From positions 1,364,001 through 1,428,000 of the forward strand of contig CAVTRT010000003.1 of assembly GCA_963737285.1 (NCBI GenBank): 64,000 bases of DNA, in the 5' to 3' direction. Source of the stretch: Trebonia sp963737285. GTDB taxonomy: Bacteria; Actinomycetota; Actinomycetes; Streptosporangiales; Streptosporangiaceae. The position numbers were made by a program, and so were the translations under genes. The notes under the pieces were generated by a model. It did no database searches, was not told where the DNA came from, and saw only the letters and a list, made by a program, of their open reading frames with translations. Each line of letters opens with the position of its first letter. The stretch's first letter is position 1. Below, in pieces: positions 36,971-45,687 of the stretch.

Positions 36971-38159
36971 CTAATCGATGTCAGTCGACCCTAGCCAGTT
37001 ACGGATCGAGTCCACCAGTTGGTCCTCAGCATCCTGTGGCTCGGTGTCTTCGTGGGCGTGCCAGAGGCATTCGCTGAGGGTCACATCGCCGACTTGGGCG
37101 GAGCCTGTGGCCGGGCTGCCGGTGGTCATGGCGATTCGCACTGCTGCTGTCACCTGAAAGCCGGTTGCGAACGTGACGAGCTGGTACAGGTCAGAGCGTC
37201 GCCACTGGCCGGTGGCCAGCGTGTACTTTACGTCGCCGACGGCGAAGGGCAGCTCGCCGGGCCGGGCGAAGCGCAGGTCCGGGGTGAGCGTCCAGGCCGC
37301 GCCGCGGAGCCGGATGCCCTGCTTAGTGACGATGACGCCCGGGCGCAGCCGCCGTGTGAGGATCTCCCGGAGCCCCTTCTCAGCTAGGCCGGGGGTAGGT
37401 AGCAGGAACGCCCAGGCCCGGGCCTGCCCGTCGGCGAGGTCGCGGCCGGAGGAACGCAGCACCTGGCGGGCCAGCTGGATGGCGGTGTGGTAGCGGGCGT
37501 TGTGCCGTTCCGGCTTGGCGAGCAGGTCGGCAGGGCGGAAGGAGCCTGCCTCGTCGAAGGCGGAGGCGACCCGACGGCTCCGGCGTACCAGGCCTGGGGG
37601 CAGGCCCGGGCTGAGGGCGACCCGGATAGCCGCTGCGCGCAGCACCCGGTTAAGGGGACCGTCGAAGTCGTATTCCTCGTACCGGCACACGAGCTCGGGC
37701 ACGCCGCGTAGCAGCGTCGCCGCAGACTTGGCACCGTCTACCCGGCCCCGGGCCGCGGCGAGACTGCCCGTCTCCTCCCGGTAGTCGCGGGCCAGGCCCT
37801 GCCGCAGCAACCGCTCCGCAGCGCGCACGTACCACTCCGCGACTAGCTGCCACAGGCCCCCCGCCAGCCGACAGTGCGGCGGGCGTGTCGTCGAGCCTGG
37901 GGAAGTCCCCGGATGCGGCCAGCAGGTGGATCAGGTGCGGCAGCGGCACCTTGGGCTCAATGACGAAGGTCTTGTCCTGGGCGACGACGACCCCGATCGC
38001 GTTGGCCACCGTGACGGTCCAGGTTCCTGGCCCGTGGGGAACGCACTGGATGGCGGATCGCTCTCGCGCCTCGTCCTCGCATCCCCACCAGTCGCCGCTG
38101 GCCGCCAGCCGCCTTCCAGCCATCATGAGGGCGTGTGCCTGCTCCGCAGTCAGCTGCAC
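36971..38159 (-). CDS. mcrC: McrC-like subunit of a McrBC restriction system, one-base frameshift
   Basis: The N-terminal part (VQLTAEQAHALMMAGRRLAASGDWWG, TFVIEPKVPLPHLIHLLAASG) is in one frame. The rest (LWQLVAEWYVRAAERLLRQGL to VGDVKYTLA and SDLYQLVTFATGF) is in another; an extra base in the six-C run at 37,858-37,863 explains the break. The PD-(D/E)XK-like core is TPDLRFA then VGDVKYT. McrC is the nuclease of McrBC, acting with the GTPase McrB on modified DNA. No mcrB is present on either side, so the system is incomplete here. The GTG at 38159 is a guess. Confidence 0.75.
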
Positions 38160-38602
38160 CGTCGCGGGCCCGCCACGAGGCCGGCTTCCACGACGCCTCC
38201 CGAGCCGGGCGCCGCATCCGGCACAGACCCCGGCCCAATGGGCATGAGCACCGGTCACGACCGGGTACCCGGCAGGGAGCTGGCGGCCCCAGTATCCCTC
38301 GCAGACGTGGAATGCTGGCGCCGTCATCCCTATCGCCGAGTTCCTTCCCGGCCAGGTTGCGGAGCCTGTCCGCGCGTGACGCGTTCTCGTCGACCTTCGT
38401 CCGTTCCCCACCGGAAGGCAGAAGCTCGCCAGCAGCGCCCAGGGGCTTGACCGGCTTCTCGTTGATGCCGCAGCCACAGTCGACGGCCGCGCGAGTAACC
38501 GCCGACACGCATGCTTCGCCGACGGATTCCCGCGGCGGTCACGGTCGCGCGTAAGGGAGTGGCGGTCTCTGGCGGAGCCGGCCGTACAGACAACGCAACT
38601 AC
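38160..38602. other. Degraded region upstream of mcrC
   Basis: Protein-like pieces appear in two minus frames (CGINEKPVKPLGAAGELL; HVCEGYWGRQL...HAHWAGVCAGCGARLG, with a possible CxxC zinc site) but no continuous gene. This is probably what is left of the gene preceding mcrC. Confidence 0.4.
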
Positions 38603-38890
38603 TCATGTTCGATATACATCTCGGCGGTGGGCGACGTCCACCACTGTCACGACGCGGCTCTTGTCGTCGATCCGGTAGATGACCCTGTAGGTCCCGCGAC
38701 GCGCGCTGAACCTGTCATCCATCGGCGGAAGCAGCCTCTTCCCGATCCGGTATGGCTCCACCAGCAGTGGCCCTGTAATGAACTCGTAGGCGGCGGCCGC
38801 TACGGCTTCGGGAAGCGTCTCGCTCAGCGCGCGACGGACGGTGGACGTCGTCCGCAACTCGTAGGCTTCCGCAGCGTGGTCCCCACTCAC
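38603..38890 (-). CDS. RelE/ParE-family toxin
   Basis: A 95-residue protein with the RelE/ParE fold pattern: N-terminal helices (VRRALSETLPEAVAAAAYEFI), GPLLVEPYRIGKRLL, then RRGTYRVIYRIDDKSRVVTVVDVAHRRDVYR. The C-terminal Arg and Tyr are those used for ribosome-dependent mRNA cleavage in RelE/YoeB relatives. It starts at a GTG overlapping the antitoxin stop by four bases (GTGA). Confidence 0.9.
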   Translation of the reverse strand: MSGDHAAEAYELRTTSTVRRALSETLPEAVAAAAYEFITGPLLVEPYRIGKRLLPPMDDRFSARRGTYRVIYRIDDKSRVVTVVDVAHRRDVYRT

Positions 38891-39165
38891 CGCGCCTGGC
38901 GCCGCCTCATCGCTTCGGCGAGTTCCGCGGCGGAGACGTACTCGCCCCGAGCCAGTTCCGCATCCGATTCGGCGAGCCGGTTCATCGTCGCGGCATCGCG
39001 CATGATCTCCAGGGTCTCCTCGAGCGCTTCCAGGTCTTCCGTAGCAATGAGGACAGCCGAGGGCCTGCCATGCACAGTCACGGTCACCCGCTCGTGGTGA
39101 TCATGGACACGGCCAACGAGCTCGGACAGGTGGGACTTGACGTCCGCCAGCGGAAGCACGGTCAT
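38887..39165 (-). CDS. Phd/YefM-family antitoxin
   Basis: A 92-residue antitoxin from the ATG at 39165 (MTVLPLADVKSHLSELVGRVHDHHERVTVT). The N-terminal Phd/YefM DNA-binding fold is followed by an acidic helical C-terminus that wraps the toxin (AATMNRLAESDAELARGEYV). The start is set by the family pattern; a longer frame to 39,201 is less likely. The gene precedes the toxin, as is usual for the family. Confidence 0.9.
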   Translation of the reverse strand: MTVLPLADVKSHLSELVGRVHDHHERVTVTVHGRPSAVLIATEDLEALEETLEIMRDAATMNRLAESDAELARGEYVSAAELAEAMRRRQAR

Positions 39166-39181
39166 AGTCAAAAGTATGACC
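39160..39181 (-). promoter_or_regulatory. Palindromic operator at the antitoxin start
   Basis: A perfect 7-bp inverted repeat GGTCATA (39,160-39,166) and TATGACC (39,175-39,181) with 8 bases between. It includes the antitoxin ATG and the likely -10 region. Phd/YefM antitoxins repress their own operon at such palindromes. Confidence 0.6.
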
Positions 39182-39291
39182 AAAAATCTATGCCAGGTCA
39201 ACGCTGGACCTCACTCGGGCCAGCTGCCGTCAGCGAGGTCGGCCTCGTCTTGTGCCCCATCACGTGCCCACCAGCGGGACAAACATGACAA

Positions 39292-39313
39292 GGCCCCCGT
39301 CGGGTCAGGGGCC
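39292..39313 (+). terminator. GC-rich hairpin
   Basis: GGCCCC and GGGGCC form a 6-bp stem around a 10-base loop, without a U-run. It lies between the toxin-antitoxin promoter and the recombinase remnant and could insulate them. Confidence 0.3.
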
Positions 39314-39420
39314 GCGCAGCGCACGAACGGCCCGGGACGGCGGGGATGGGAGCGGTCATGCTGACCGTCCCGCCCGGCTTCTCTCCCCTGACCTGGTATT
39401 TAAGGATGCCTGCGCACTGT

Positions 39421-39612
39421 CATCATCTCCCTCGTCGCCGGGGGCCGAACTCGGTGTCGATGATGTCGAGGACGTCGGTGATGCGCTTGTTGGCGGCGTC
39501 GGCCTGCCCGTCGATGCAGTGGTCGTAGATCTTCAGCAGGACGGCGACGCCGTGCCCGGCGCGGCGGGCGACCTCCGTCGCGGGCACCCCCGACCACGGC
39601 AGACGGATGGGC
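39421..39612 (-). pseudogene. 3' end of a tyrosine recombinase
   Basis: A frame with no start reads SGVPATEVARRAGHGVAVLL, then KIYDHCIDGQADAANKRI and IIDTEFGPRR before the stop at 39,421. This is the GH...Y end of an actinobacterial phage-type integrase, and the Tyr (KIYDH) is kept. The rest was removed by the IS4 insertion that follows. Confidence 0.65.
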
Positions 39613-39639
39613 CAGTGGCCTGCTCTGGCCCTGATCTCT

Positions 39640-40455
39640 TTCTCTTCCCAGGAAGATCAAATTAACAACGAGACTAAGTGGATTGCCGTGCGGCATGCCC
39701 AGCAGTGCCCGGGTGGAGACGTCGTTCAGCGGGAGCGCCCTGACCTGCGGGAACGGGGAGGAGCCGTCGCTGGTGCCGGCCGAGCCGAACACCGCCCGGC
39801 TCGCCGGCGTGTCCGGGACCCGGATCAGCGTCCCGTCCAGCGACGACACCCGCAGCGGCCTCGTCCGCCCGGCGACGACGGACCGCCAGTCCCGCTCCTC
39901 GTGCTCGGCATGCGAGGCGCGCAGCACGATGTCCCGCAGTTCCCCCAGCGGCTCCGGGCCGAGCGCGTTCCGCCAGTCCCCGACCGCCCGGGCCGACGCC
40001 GGCGCCCAGGCCCGCGCCCACGGCACCAGCGCCAGGTCCCCGGCCAGCGCGATCACCGCCTCCCGGACGTCCGCGTCCGGCACCAGCGTCATCACCACGA
40101 TCACGCGGATCATGAACGCCCTGGTCAGCAGCCTTTCCCGTTCGCCCTTCACATACCGCCCCCGCAGCACGGCCCGCTCCGCGATCCCCTCGATGGCACC
40201 GGGCCCGGCCTGCTCCTCCAGCCAGTCCTCCAGCGGCCCCAGCGTCGCGTGGCGAGCCGGGCCGCCCTGCGCCTGAACCCGGCCGTCCCGCCGGACTACC
40301 GCCGGCGCGACAGCCACGACCTTGCAGAACACGGTCACCTCGCCCGTCCGGATCCGGGCCGTCCCCCCGATGACCAGCGCCGACCGGTCACCGCCCGCAA
40401 GCGGCCCGCCGTTCCGCAGCGGCGATGCCACGTCCTCCAGCCGGATCGCGACCAT
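39640..40455 (-). pseudogene. IS4-family transposase, 3' truncated
   Basis: An N-terminal IS4 region (LEDWLEEQAGPGAIEGIAERAVLRG, FMIRVIVVMTLVPDADVREAV) is followed by the first catalytic Asp in SSLDGTLIRVPDTPASRAVFGSA. Homology ends at GMPHGNPLSL, near 39,670, before the second Asp and the Glu. The frame then runs into the recombinase remnant out of phase. This is a non-functional copy. Confidence 0.7.
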
Positions 40456-41029
40456 CAGCCCGGCCCGGGCCGCTCTTCCTCACCGAAGCCGGCAGCGGCA
40501 CGCGACGCGACAGGGCACAAAGACACAAGAGGCTCCCGCGGTGAAGAGCTGACCTAGACAATCCCTCTTCTAGCAGGAGCCTCGCCCACCCCACAGGAGA
40601 CCCACGCAACACGCCGCCAGCCAGCGAGAATCACCCAGCGTGACGTGACGAAGATCAGCCCCCACAGGACTTCGCCCTAAAGCCCCTGGCATTGGGGCTG
40701 GGCTCGGCCTGGACCAGCGTGCCGGGACCGCCCGGAATCGCCGTCAGCATCGCGGCCAGTCGCGCGCCCGGTGACCTAGGGGCAGTGCTTGCCGTCGCTA
40801 CTAGCGACGGCGCAATCCACTATTCAGAATTTCTTGAAGCCCTGTCTTACATAAACGCGCTCGTGTGGACGAGGCAGCAGATGCCCCCAGAAGCCTGAAG
40901 CACTATCGTTGGGCGCTCGACTAGCCCTGATCGTTCACAGAACTGAAGGCTGACGCTGGGAAGTGTCCGGGCTGCGACAGCCCAGGCTTAGCTAACCTGA
41001 CTTGGCTCACGTTCGCGTGATCGCCGGGG
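40456..41029. other. Region between IS remnants
   Basis: It contains the left flank of the IS4 copy and an unrecognised 68-codon plus-strand frame (40,692-40,898, ending HYSEFLEALSYINALVWTRQQ). It also contains an IS1634-type end near 41,003 (TGGCTCACGTTCGCG). No gene is strongly supported. Confidence 0.4.
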
Positions 41030-41440
41030 TTGCATGGTTTTGACCTGCAGTTTCGCGGTTTTTGTCCGGTGCCGTATGTGCGGACGGTGAAGAAGAAGTC
41101 GGGCGCGACGGCGGTGCAGGTCGTCTGGTCATCGCGGCGCGGTTCGCGGGAGCTCGAGCACATCGGGTCCGCGCACGACGACGCCGGGCTCGAGGTGCTG
41201 AAGGCGGCCGCCGGGCAGCGGATCGCGGCGGGCCAGACGGAGCTCGGCCTCGGCCTCGGGGATTCCGGCGCCGCCGGGCCGCTGCCGGTCACCTCCTCGC
41301 GGATGGGCTGCCTGCTAGACGCGCTCGACCGCGGCTACCGGGTCCTGGGCCTGGACGAGGCAGCGGGCGGCGGCGGGGCGTTCCGGCAGCTGGTGCTCGC
41401 GCGGATCATCGAGCCGGGCAGCAAGATCGACAGCTTTGAG
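41030..41440 (+). pseudogene. IS1634-family (IS4 group) transposase, 5' fragment
   Basis: It reads VRTVKKKSGATAVQVVWSSR, ELEHIGSAHDDAGLEVLKAAA, GYRVLGLDEAAGGGGAFRQL and LVLARIIEPGSKIDS, the conserved beginning of IS1634-type transposases. After SKIDS homology stops at about 41,435, where the serine hydrolase begins. The DDE domain is missing. Confidence 0.7.
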
Positions 41441-41472
41441 CCAACTCAGGCCGGCAATGTAGGCTCCGCAGC

Positions 41473-42387
41473 ATGCGCGAGCTAATCGACGGCCTGGTCC
41501 AGTCTGCCCAGAACGACGGTATGGAGCTCTACGGCGTGCATGTGTACCGCCGGGGAGAGGAGCCGGTCGAGAGGCGGCTCCGCTCGGACGACAGGGAGAA
41601 CCTGTGGTCGGTGTCGAAGACGTTCGTGTCCGTCGCGCTCGGCATCGCCGAAGCCGAGGGCCGCCTCGCCCTCGACGACCCCGCGCTCAAGTACTACCCG
41701 GAGCTGAAGGGAACCGCCGCCCCGGGCCTGGAACAGGTCACGCTCCGCCATCTGTTGACGATGACATCAGGGAGCCCGCATTCCTGGTTCGCCGACGAGC
41801 CGGTCGTGGTCCCCGACCTGGCGGCGGACTTCTTCGCGACCCCCCTCGCGCATGAGCCTGGCAGCTACTTCAGCTACACCGGCACCGGCCCGTACGTGGC
41901 GGCCCGCGCGCTGCGCGCCGCGACCGGCGCCAGCGTCCGCGACTACCTGATGCCCCGGGTCTTCGGCCCGCTCGCCATCCACAATCCCCAGTGGCACACC
42001 TGCCCCCTCGGCCACCCGGTGGCGGAGAGCGACCTGTTCCTGCGCACGTCCGAGCTGGCCCGCTTCGGCAGGCTGCTGCTGGACGATGGCCGCCACGAGG
42101 GCCGCCAACTGGTCCCCGCCGGGTACTGCGCGCGGATCGACGCCGAAAGCGTCGCCACGGTCAACGACCCCGAGGATCAGGGGTTCCGCCTGGCGCCCCG
42201 CTACGGCCTCGGCGCCTGGTGCGGCCACGGCGACGGCACGTTTAGCATGGCGGGCCGCTACGGCCAGCTCTGCATCGTCTCCCCGCCCCGTGAGGCGGTG
42301 GTCACGATCACCGCCCACGTAGAGGAGGGCTCCGCCCGCACCTCGATCACGACCCTGGTCACCGAGGAGCTACTCAACCGCCTGTAG
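41473..42387 (+). CDS. Beta-lactamase-family serine hydrolase
   Basis: A 304-residue penicillin-binding-like hydrolase. SxxK is SVSK (residues 46-49) in NLWSVSKTFVSVALG, and the Tyr motif is YFSYTGTGPYV. The class C-like RHLLTMTSGS is also present. There is no signal peptide, so it is probably cytosolic. Candidate activities are an esterase, D-aminopeptidase or amidase; beta-lactam resistance should not be assumed. The ATG at 41473 is just after the IS1634 fragment, which may have brought a promoter. Confidence 0.85.
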   Translation: MRELIDGLVQSAQNDGMELYGVHVYRRGEEPVERRLRSDDRENLWSVSKTFVSVALGIAEAEGRLALDDPALKYYPELKGTAAPGLEQVTLRHLLTMTSGSPHSWFADEPVVVPDLAADFFATPLAHEPGSYFSYTGTGPYVAARALRAATGASVRDYLMPRVFGPLAIHNPQWHTCPLGHPVAESDLFLRTSELARFGRLLLDDGRHEGRQLVPAGYCARIDAESVATVNDPEDQGFRLAPRYGLGAWCGHGDGTFSMAGRYGQLCIVSPPREAVVTITAHVEEGSARTSITTLVTEELLNRL

Positions 42388-42546
42388 AACTAACGGGGCT
42401 TCGCCCCAGCCCGTCGAGGCGTGGCCGGTGGCCATGGTTAGCGGAAATGGCTCCGGCCGGATCGTGGCGGTGACACTATGTGTACCGGTATATGGCCGCC
42501 TGTGGCGGTAGCTGACCCTTGCGGGCCTGTCCGACCGGAGCCACTG

Positions 42547-43058
42547 ATGACGCTACCCCGTTCCGCCGCTGATGTCCTGGCCAGTCACGTGGTGCTCGAG
42601 CTGGAGTGCATCGACCGCGTCTACTGCAACCTATACGTGCCGAAGCTGCAGCGCGACCTGGACGTCGTGGGGTTCATCCGGGAGCACCTGGGATGCCGGT
42701 GGCATCCACGGCCGCGCTACAGAAGAAGACCGAGGGGTTCTACGAAGAGGTCCGCAGGTTCGCCGCGGGCAATGGCATCCCGATGGTGGACTTCAGGTCC
42801 GGGCAGCGCAAGGACGACGTGATGCGCGACCACCTGGCCCGGTTCCTGGCAGAGGGCCGGACCGAGGGCGTGGTGCTCATCGGCCGCGCGCAGGAGAAGG
42901 TGAGCGTCTGGGCCACGACCCGGCGGCGGGACGCTGAGGGGAAGTCCTACCCGTGGATCGTGCGGGAGAGCCGGGTGGTCACGCACTGGTACTTCTACTG
43001 CCACGACGCCTGCGCCGGGCCGTATGCCGACCGCCCGGTTATGCCGCATTTGTGGTAA
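42547..43058 (+). pseudogene. Truncated, frameshifted actinobacterial protein of unknown role
   Basis: The N-terminal MTLPRSAADVLASHVVLELECIDRVYCNLYVPKLQRD is in one frame. The continuation MPVASTAALQKKTEGFYEEVRRFA, FRSGQRKDDVMRDHLARFLAEG, VVLIGRAQEKVSVW and ESRVVTHWYFYCHDACAGPY is in another. A missing base near 42,690 joins them (CTGG-GATGCC). The protein stops at about 165 residues, while the family, as I remember it, is about twice as long and occurs in phage- or element-like contexts. I do not assign a function. Confidence 0.55.
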
Positions 43059-43186
43059 AAGTGCTGGTGAAGTGGCTATTCCTGCCCGGCGTTGTCGGCA
43101 TAATTTTAGCTCCGTGACGCATAGTGACTTATAAGGTTCCTGTGGTCACGATTGTCTCGTCGGTCTCTCACCGAGGAGGCAATCTC

Positions 43187-43550
43187 ATGGACCACATTCA
43201 GCGCGGGAACCCGTCCCGCCTGCAGGTAAGCGGGCCGCTGGCCCCGTATGCGGATGGCTGGCGGGCAGAGCTGGCCGCACGCGGTTACTCGCGTCACACG
43301 GTGCTGGCGCATGCGCAGCTGATGGCGCACCTGAGCAGGTGGATGGCGGGCGCCGGCATCGGCGCCCGCGCGCTCACTGACGGGGTGGTCAGCGGCTACC
43401 TGGAAGCCCGCCGCGCCGAGGGATACCGGACCCGGGCCGGCAGCCGGATCCTGCTGCCGCTCCTGGGCTATCTGCGCGGCCTCGGTGCGGTCCCGCCGCC
43501 GGACGGCCTGCCCGGCACCCCAGCCGGGGCACTGCTGGGAGAATTCGCCG
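43187..43550 (+). pseudogene. Tyrosine recombinase N-terminal fragment
   Basis: From MDHIQRGNPSRLQVSG the frame shows a SAM-like core-binding domain (YADGWRAELAARGYSRHTVLAHAQLMAHLSRWMAG, SGYLEARRAEGYRTRAGSRILLPLLGYLR). It ends at LLGEFAG near 43,550. No catalytic residues remain because the IS701 remnant replaces them. Confidence 0.65.
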
Positions 43551-43740
43551 GGAGGAATTCGAGTTCGGCAAGGGGCAGTTCGGGCTGGACCAGTCTCAGG
43601 TCCGGCTCTTCCACGCGATCGCCCGTCACACCGTGCTCGCCTGCGCGGCCCTCGCGATCTGCGCCATCACCGCCGCCTTGCTGCGTGGCGTGCCGCTAGG
43701 CTCGACTGCGACGCCGGGTTCCGCAGCCGGCCCCGGCCCG
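43551..43740 (+). pseudogene. IS701-family transposase C-terminal remnant
   Basis: In a third frame the strand reads EEFEFGKGQFGLDQSQVRLF, then IARHTVLACAALAICAITAA. This is the characteristic end of IS701-type transposases, including the conserved QVR..aiaRHt helix. Everything upstream is lost. Confidence 0.65.
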
Positions 43741-43756
43741 CTCCGAGGGGAATGTC

Positions 43757-44818
43757 GTGACCGCATCCGACCGCACCTGGCCGCGCCTGCTCGCCGCGCT
43801 CCTGGCCCGCGAGGACCTGACCGCGGACGACACCCGCTGGGCGATGACCGAGGTCATGGACGACGCCCACGACCCAGCCCAGCTCGCGGCCTTCCTTACC
43901 GCCCTGCGCGCCAAAGGCGAAACCGCAACGGAACTCGGCGGGATGCTCGACGCCCTCATGGACCGCGCCATCCCCCTGCCCGTCGATGGCTCGACGGTAA
44001 CCGACGTGGTCGGGACCGGAGGGGACGGCGCGCACACCGTCAACATTTCCACCATGGCCGCCCTGGTGGCCGCCGCCGCCGGGGCCCGGGTCGTCAAGCA
44101 CGGCGGCCGGTCCGTCTCCAGCAAGAGCGGGTCCGCCGACGTCCTCGAAGCCCTCGGCATCCCGCTTGACCTGGAGCCTGGCCAGGTCGCCCGGTGCGTC
44201 ACCGAGATCGGCATCGGCTTCACCTTCGCCCCCAGCTACCATCGCGGCCTCCGCCACGCAGCGCCCGTTCGCCGCTCCCTCGGCGTCCCGACCGCGATCA
44301 ACTACCTCGCCCCGCTGACCAACCCCGCCCGCCCCGGCACCGCCCTGATCGGCTGCTCCAACCTCACCGTCGCCCCGGTCCTGGCCGCCGTGCTCGCCGA
44401 GCGCGGCGCCACCGCCCTCATCGTGCGCGGCCACGACGGGCTGGACGAGATCACCACCGCCGACGCCACCGACCTGTGGACCGCCAGCCCGGACGGCATC
44501 CGCAAGGCCACCTTCGACACCGCCAGGTTCGGGCTTCGCCGCGCCCGGCACGGCGACCTGGCCGGCGGGGACGCCGCCTACAACGCCAAAGTCGTCTACT
44601 CCGTCGTCGGCGGCGAGCCCGGCGCGGCCCTGGACGCCGTCCTGGCCAACGCGGCCGGCGCGCTCGCCGCCCGCGACGGCGCGGCCGGTGCCGGGAGCTT
44701 CGAGGACGCCTTCGCCGCCGGCCTGGACGAGGCGCGCGCCGCCGTCAGTACCGGTGCCGCTGCGAGGCTGCTCGACCAGTGGATCGCCCTCGCCGGCGAC
44801 CTGGCCGGACCCCGCTGA
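43757..44818 (+). CDS. trpD: Anthranilate phosphoribosyltransferase
   Basis: A 353-residue enzyme joining anthranilate and PRPP in tryptophan synthesis. The PRPP loop is GTGGDG (residues 86-91). KHGGRSVSSKSGSADVLEALG and the anthranilate-contact region (FAPSYHRGLRHAAPVR) are intact. The GTG at 43757 follows GAGGGGAA. It stands alone without other trp genes, between mobile debris and an unknown gene. Actinomycetes often keep a second trpD copy in secondary metabolism; whether this is the only one in the genome cannot be said. Confidence 0.93.
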   Translation: MTASDRTWPRLLAALLAREDLTADDTRWAMTEVMDDAHDPAQLAAFLTALRAKGETATELGGMLDALMDRAIPLPVDGSTVTDVVGTGGDGAHTVNISTMAALVAAAAGARVVKHGGRSVSSKSGSADVLEALGIPLDLEPGQVARCVTEIGIGFTFAPSYHRGLRHAAPVRRSLGVPTAINYLAPLTNPARPGTALIGCSNLTVAPVLAAVLAERGATALIVRGHDGLDEITTADATDLWTASPDGIRKATFDTARFGLRRARHGDLAGGDAAYNAKVVYSVVGGEPGAALDAVLANAAGALAARDGAAGAGSFEDAFAAGLDEARAAVSTGAAARLLDQWIALAGDLAGPR

Positions 44819-44832
44819 CCACCCACGCGCAG

Positions 44833-45430
44833 TCACCGGGGCTGCGCCACGGCCGGCCATCGCCATATCGTGTCCGGGACGGCGACGTCGCCCAGCAGCG
44901 CTGGGAACGCCTCGCCTCGCCGCTGCGGTGCCGGCACCTGCACGCCGTCGCCCGTTCGGCCCGCGTAGGCCGGGTCGTCGCTGGTGTGCACCATCGTCAG
45001 CAGCCGGTTCGGGCTGCCCGCCACCGACCGCAGCGAGCCCGGCCCGGCCGGCCGGGTCGTTGCCGCCCTTGAGCCGCGTCAGGCGCCGCGCCGGGTCGCC
45101 GTCTGGGTGCCGGTACAGCGCTACCAGGCTCGGACCTAGCCCTGCTACCGCGTCGAGCAGCAGCAGCCGCTCCGCCGTCGCGCGCTGCAGCTGCCACCAC
45201 CACAGCGCCCTGACGTCCGGCCGCAGCCAAGCAACAGCCGTCTCCGACGCGAACCACAGCGCCGCCCCCTCGCCCAGCACGCCGACCAGCGTGGCCCAGC
45301 CCTCTCGCAGCAGCGGGTCCACGGTGTACTGCTGCCTCTTATCCGGGTCCGCAGTCAGCAGGTGAAGGGGAAGCACTGGCATGTCACCCCACGGCGGACT
45401 GTCGTCTTCTTCTTCCACTTGCCTCGGCAC
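44833..45430 (-). CDS. Unknown protein, one-base frameshift
   Basis: The GTG at 45430 is preceded by GAGAGGAAGGG. The first frame gives VPRQVEEEDDSPP, then PLHLLTADPDKRQQYTVDPLL and LRPDVRALWWWQLQRATAER. The final 60 residues (SVAGSPNRLLTMVHTSDDPAYAGR to VAVPDTIWRWPAVAQPR) are in another frame; the shift lies around 45,010-45,060. Together they make about 195 residues, soluble and mostly helical. I do not recognise the family. A short Cys-rich frame (CSRC...CAGC) lies just upstream at 45,480-45,520. Confidence 0.5.
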
Positions 45431-45687
45431 AAGTGCCCCTTCCTCTCGCGTACCGCCGGGTCTGCGGCACAACCAGCACACCGCGCCCCGTCCCGCAGGC
45501 CCAGAACCCGGCAGCGAGAGCACCGTGAATCTCCCTCACGATCCGCGAAAAGCCGCGAATCGGCAGTGGGCGCGCGGGACCGGCCGGTCGACACCATGTC
45601 GGCCTGAGCCGCCCGGCAGGTCATGGCTGCCGGCGGCCCAGCCGCGCTAGTGGCCCGGGTGCCGGCCGCGATGAACAGGCGGTCTGG

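Noticed and set aside
40692..40898. 68-codon plus frame
   Set aside because: Some protein-like sequence at its end but no ribosome site or family; mentioned only as intergenic content.
41473..42387. Antibiotic-resistance beta-lactamase
   Set aside because: SxxK and Tyr motifs fit the broad serine-hydrolase family, but there is no signal peptide or KTG context for a resistance call.
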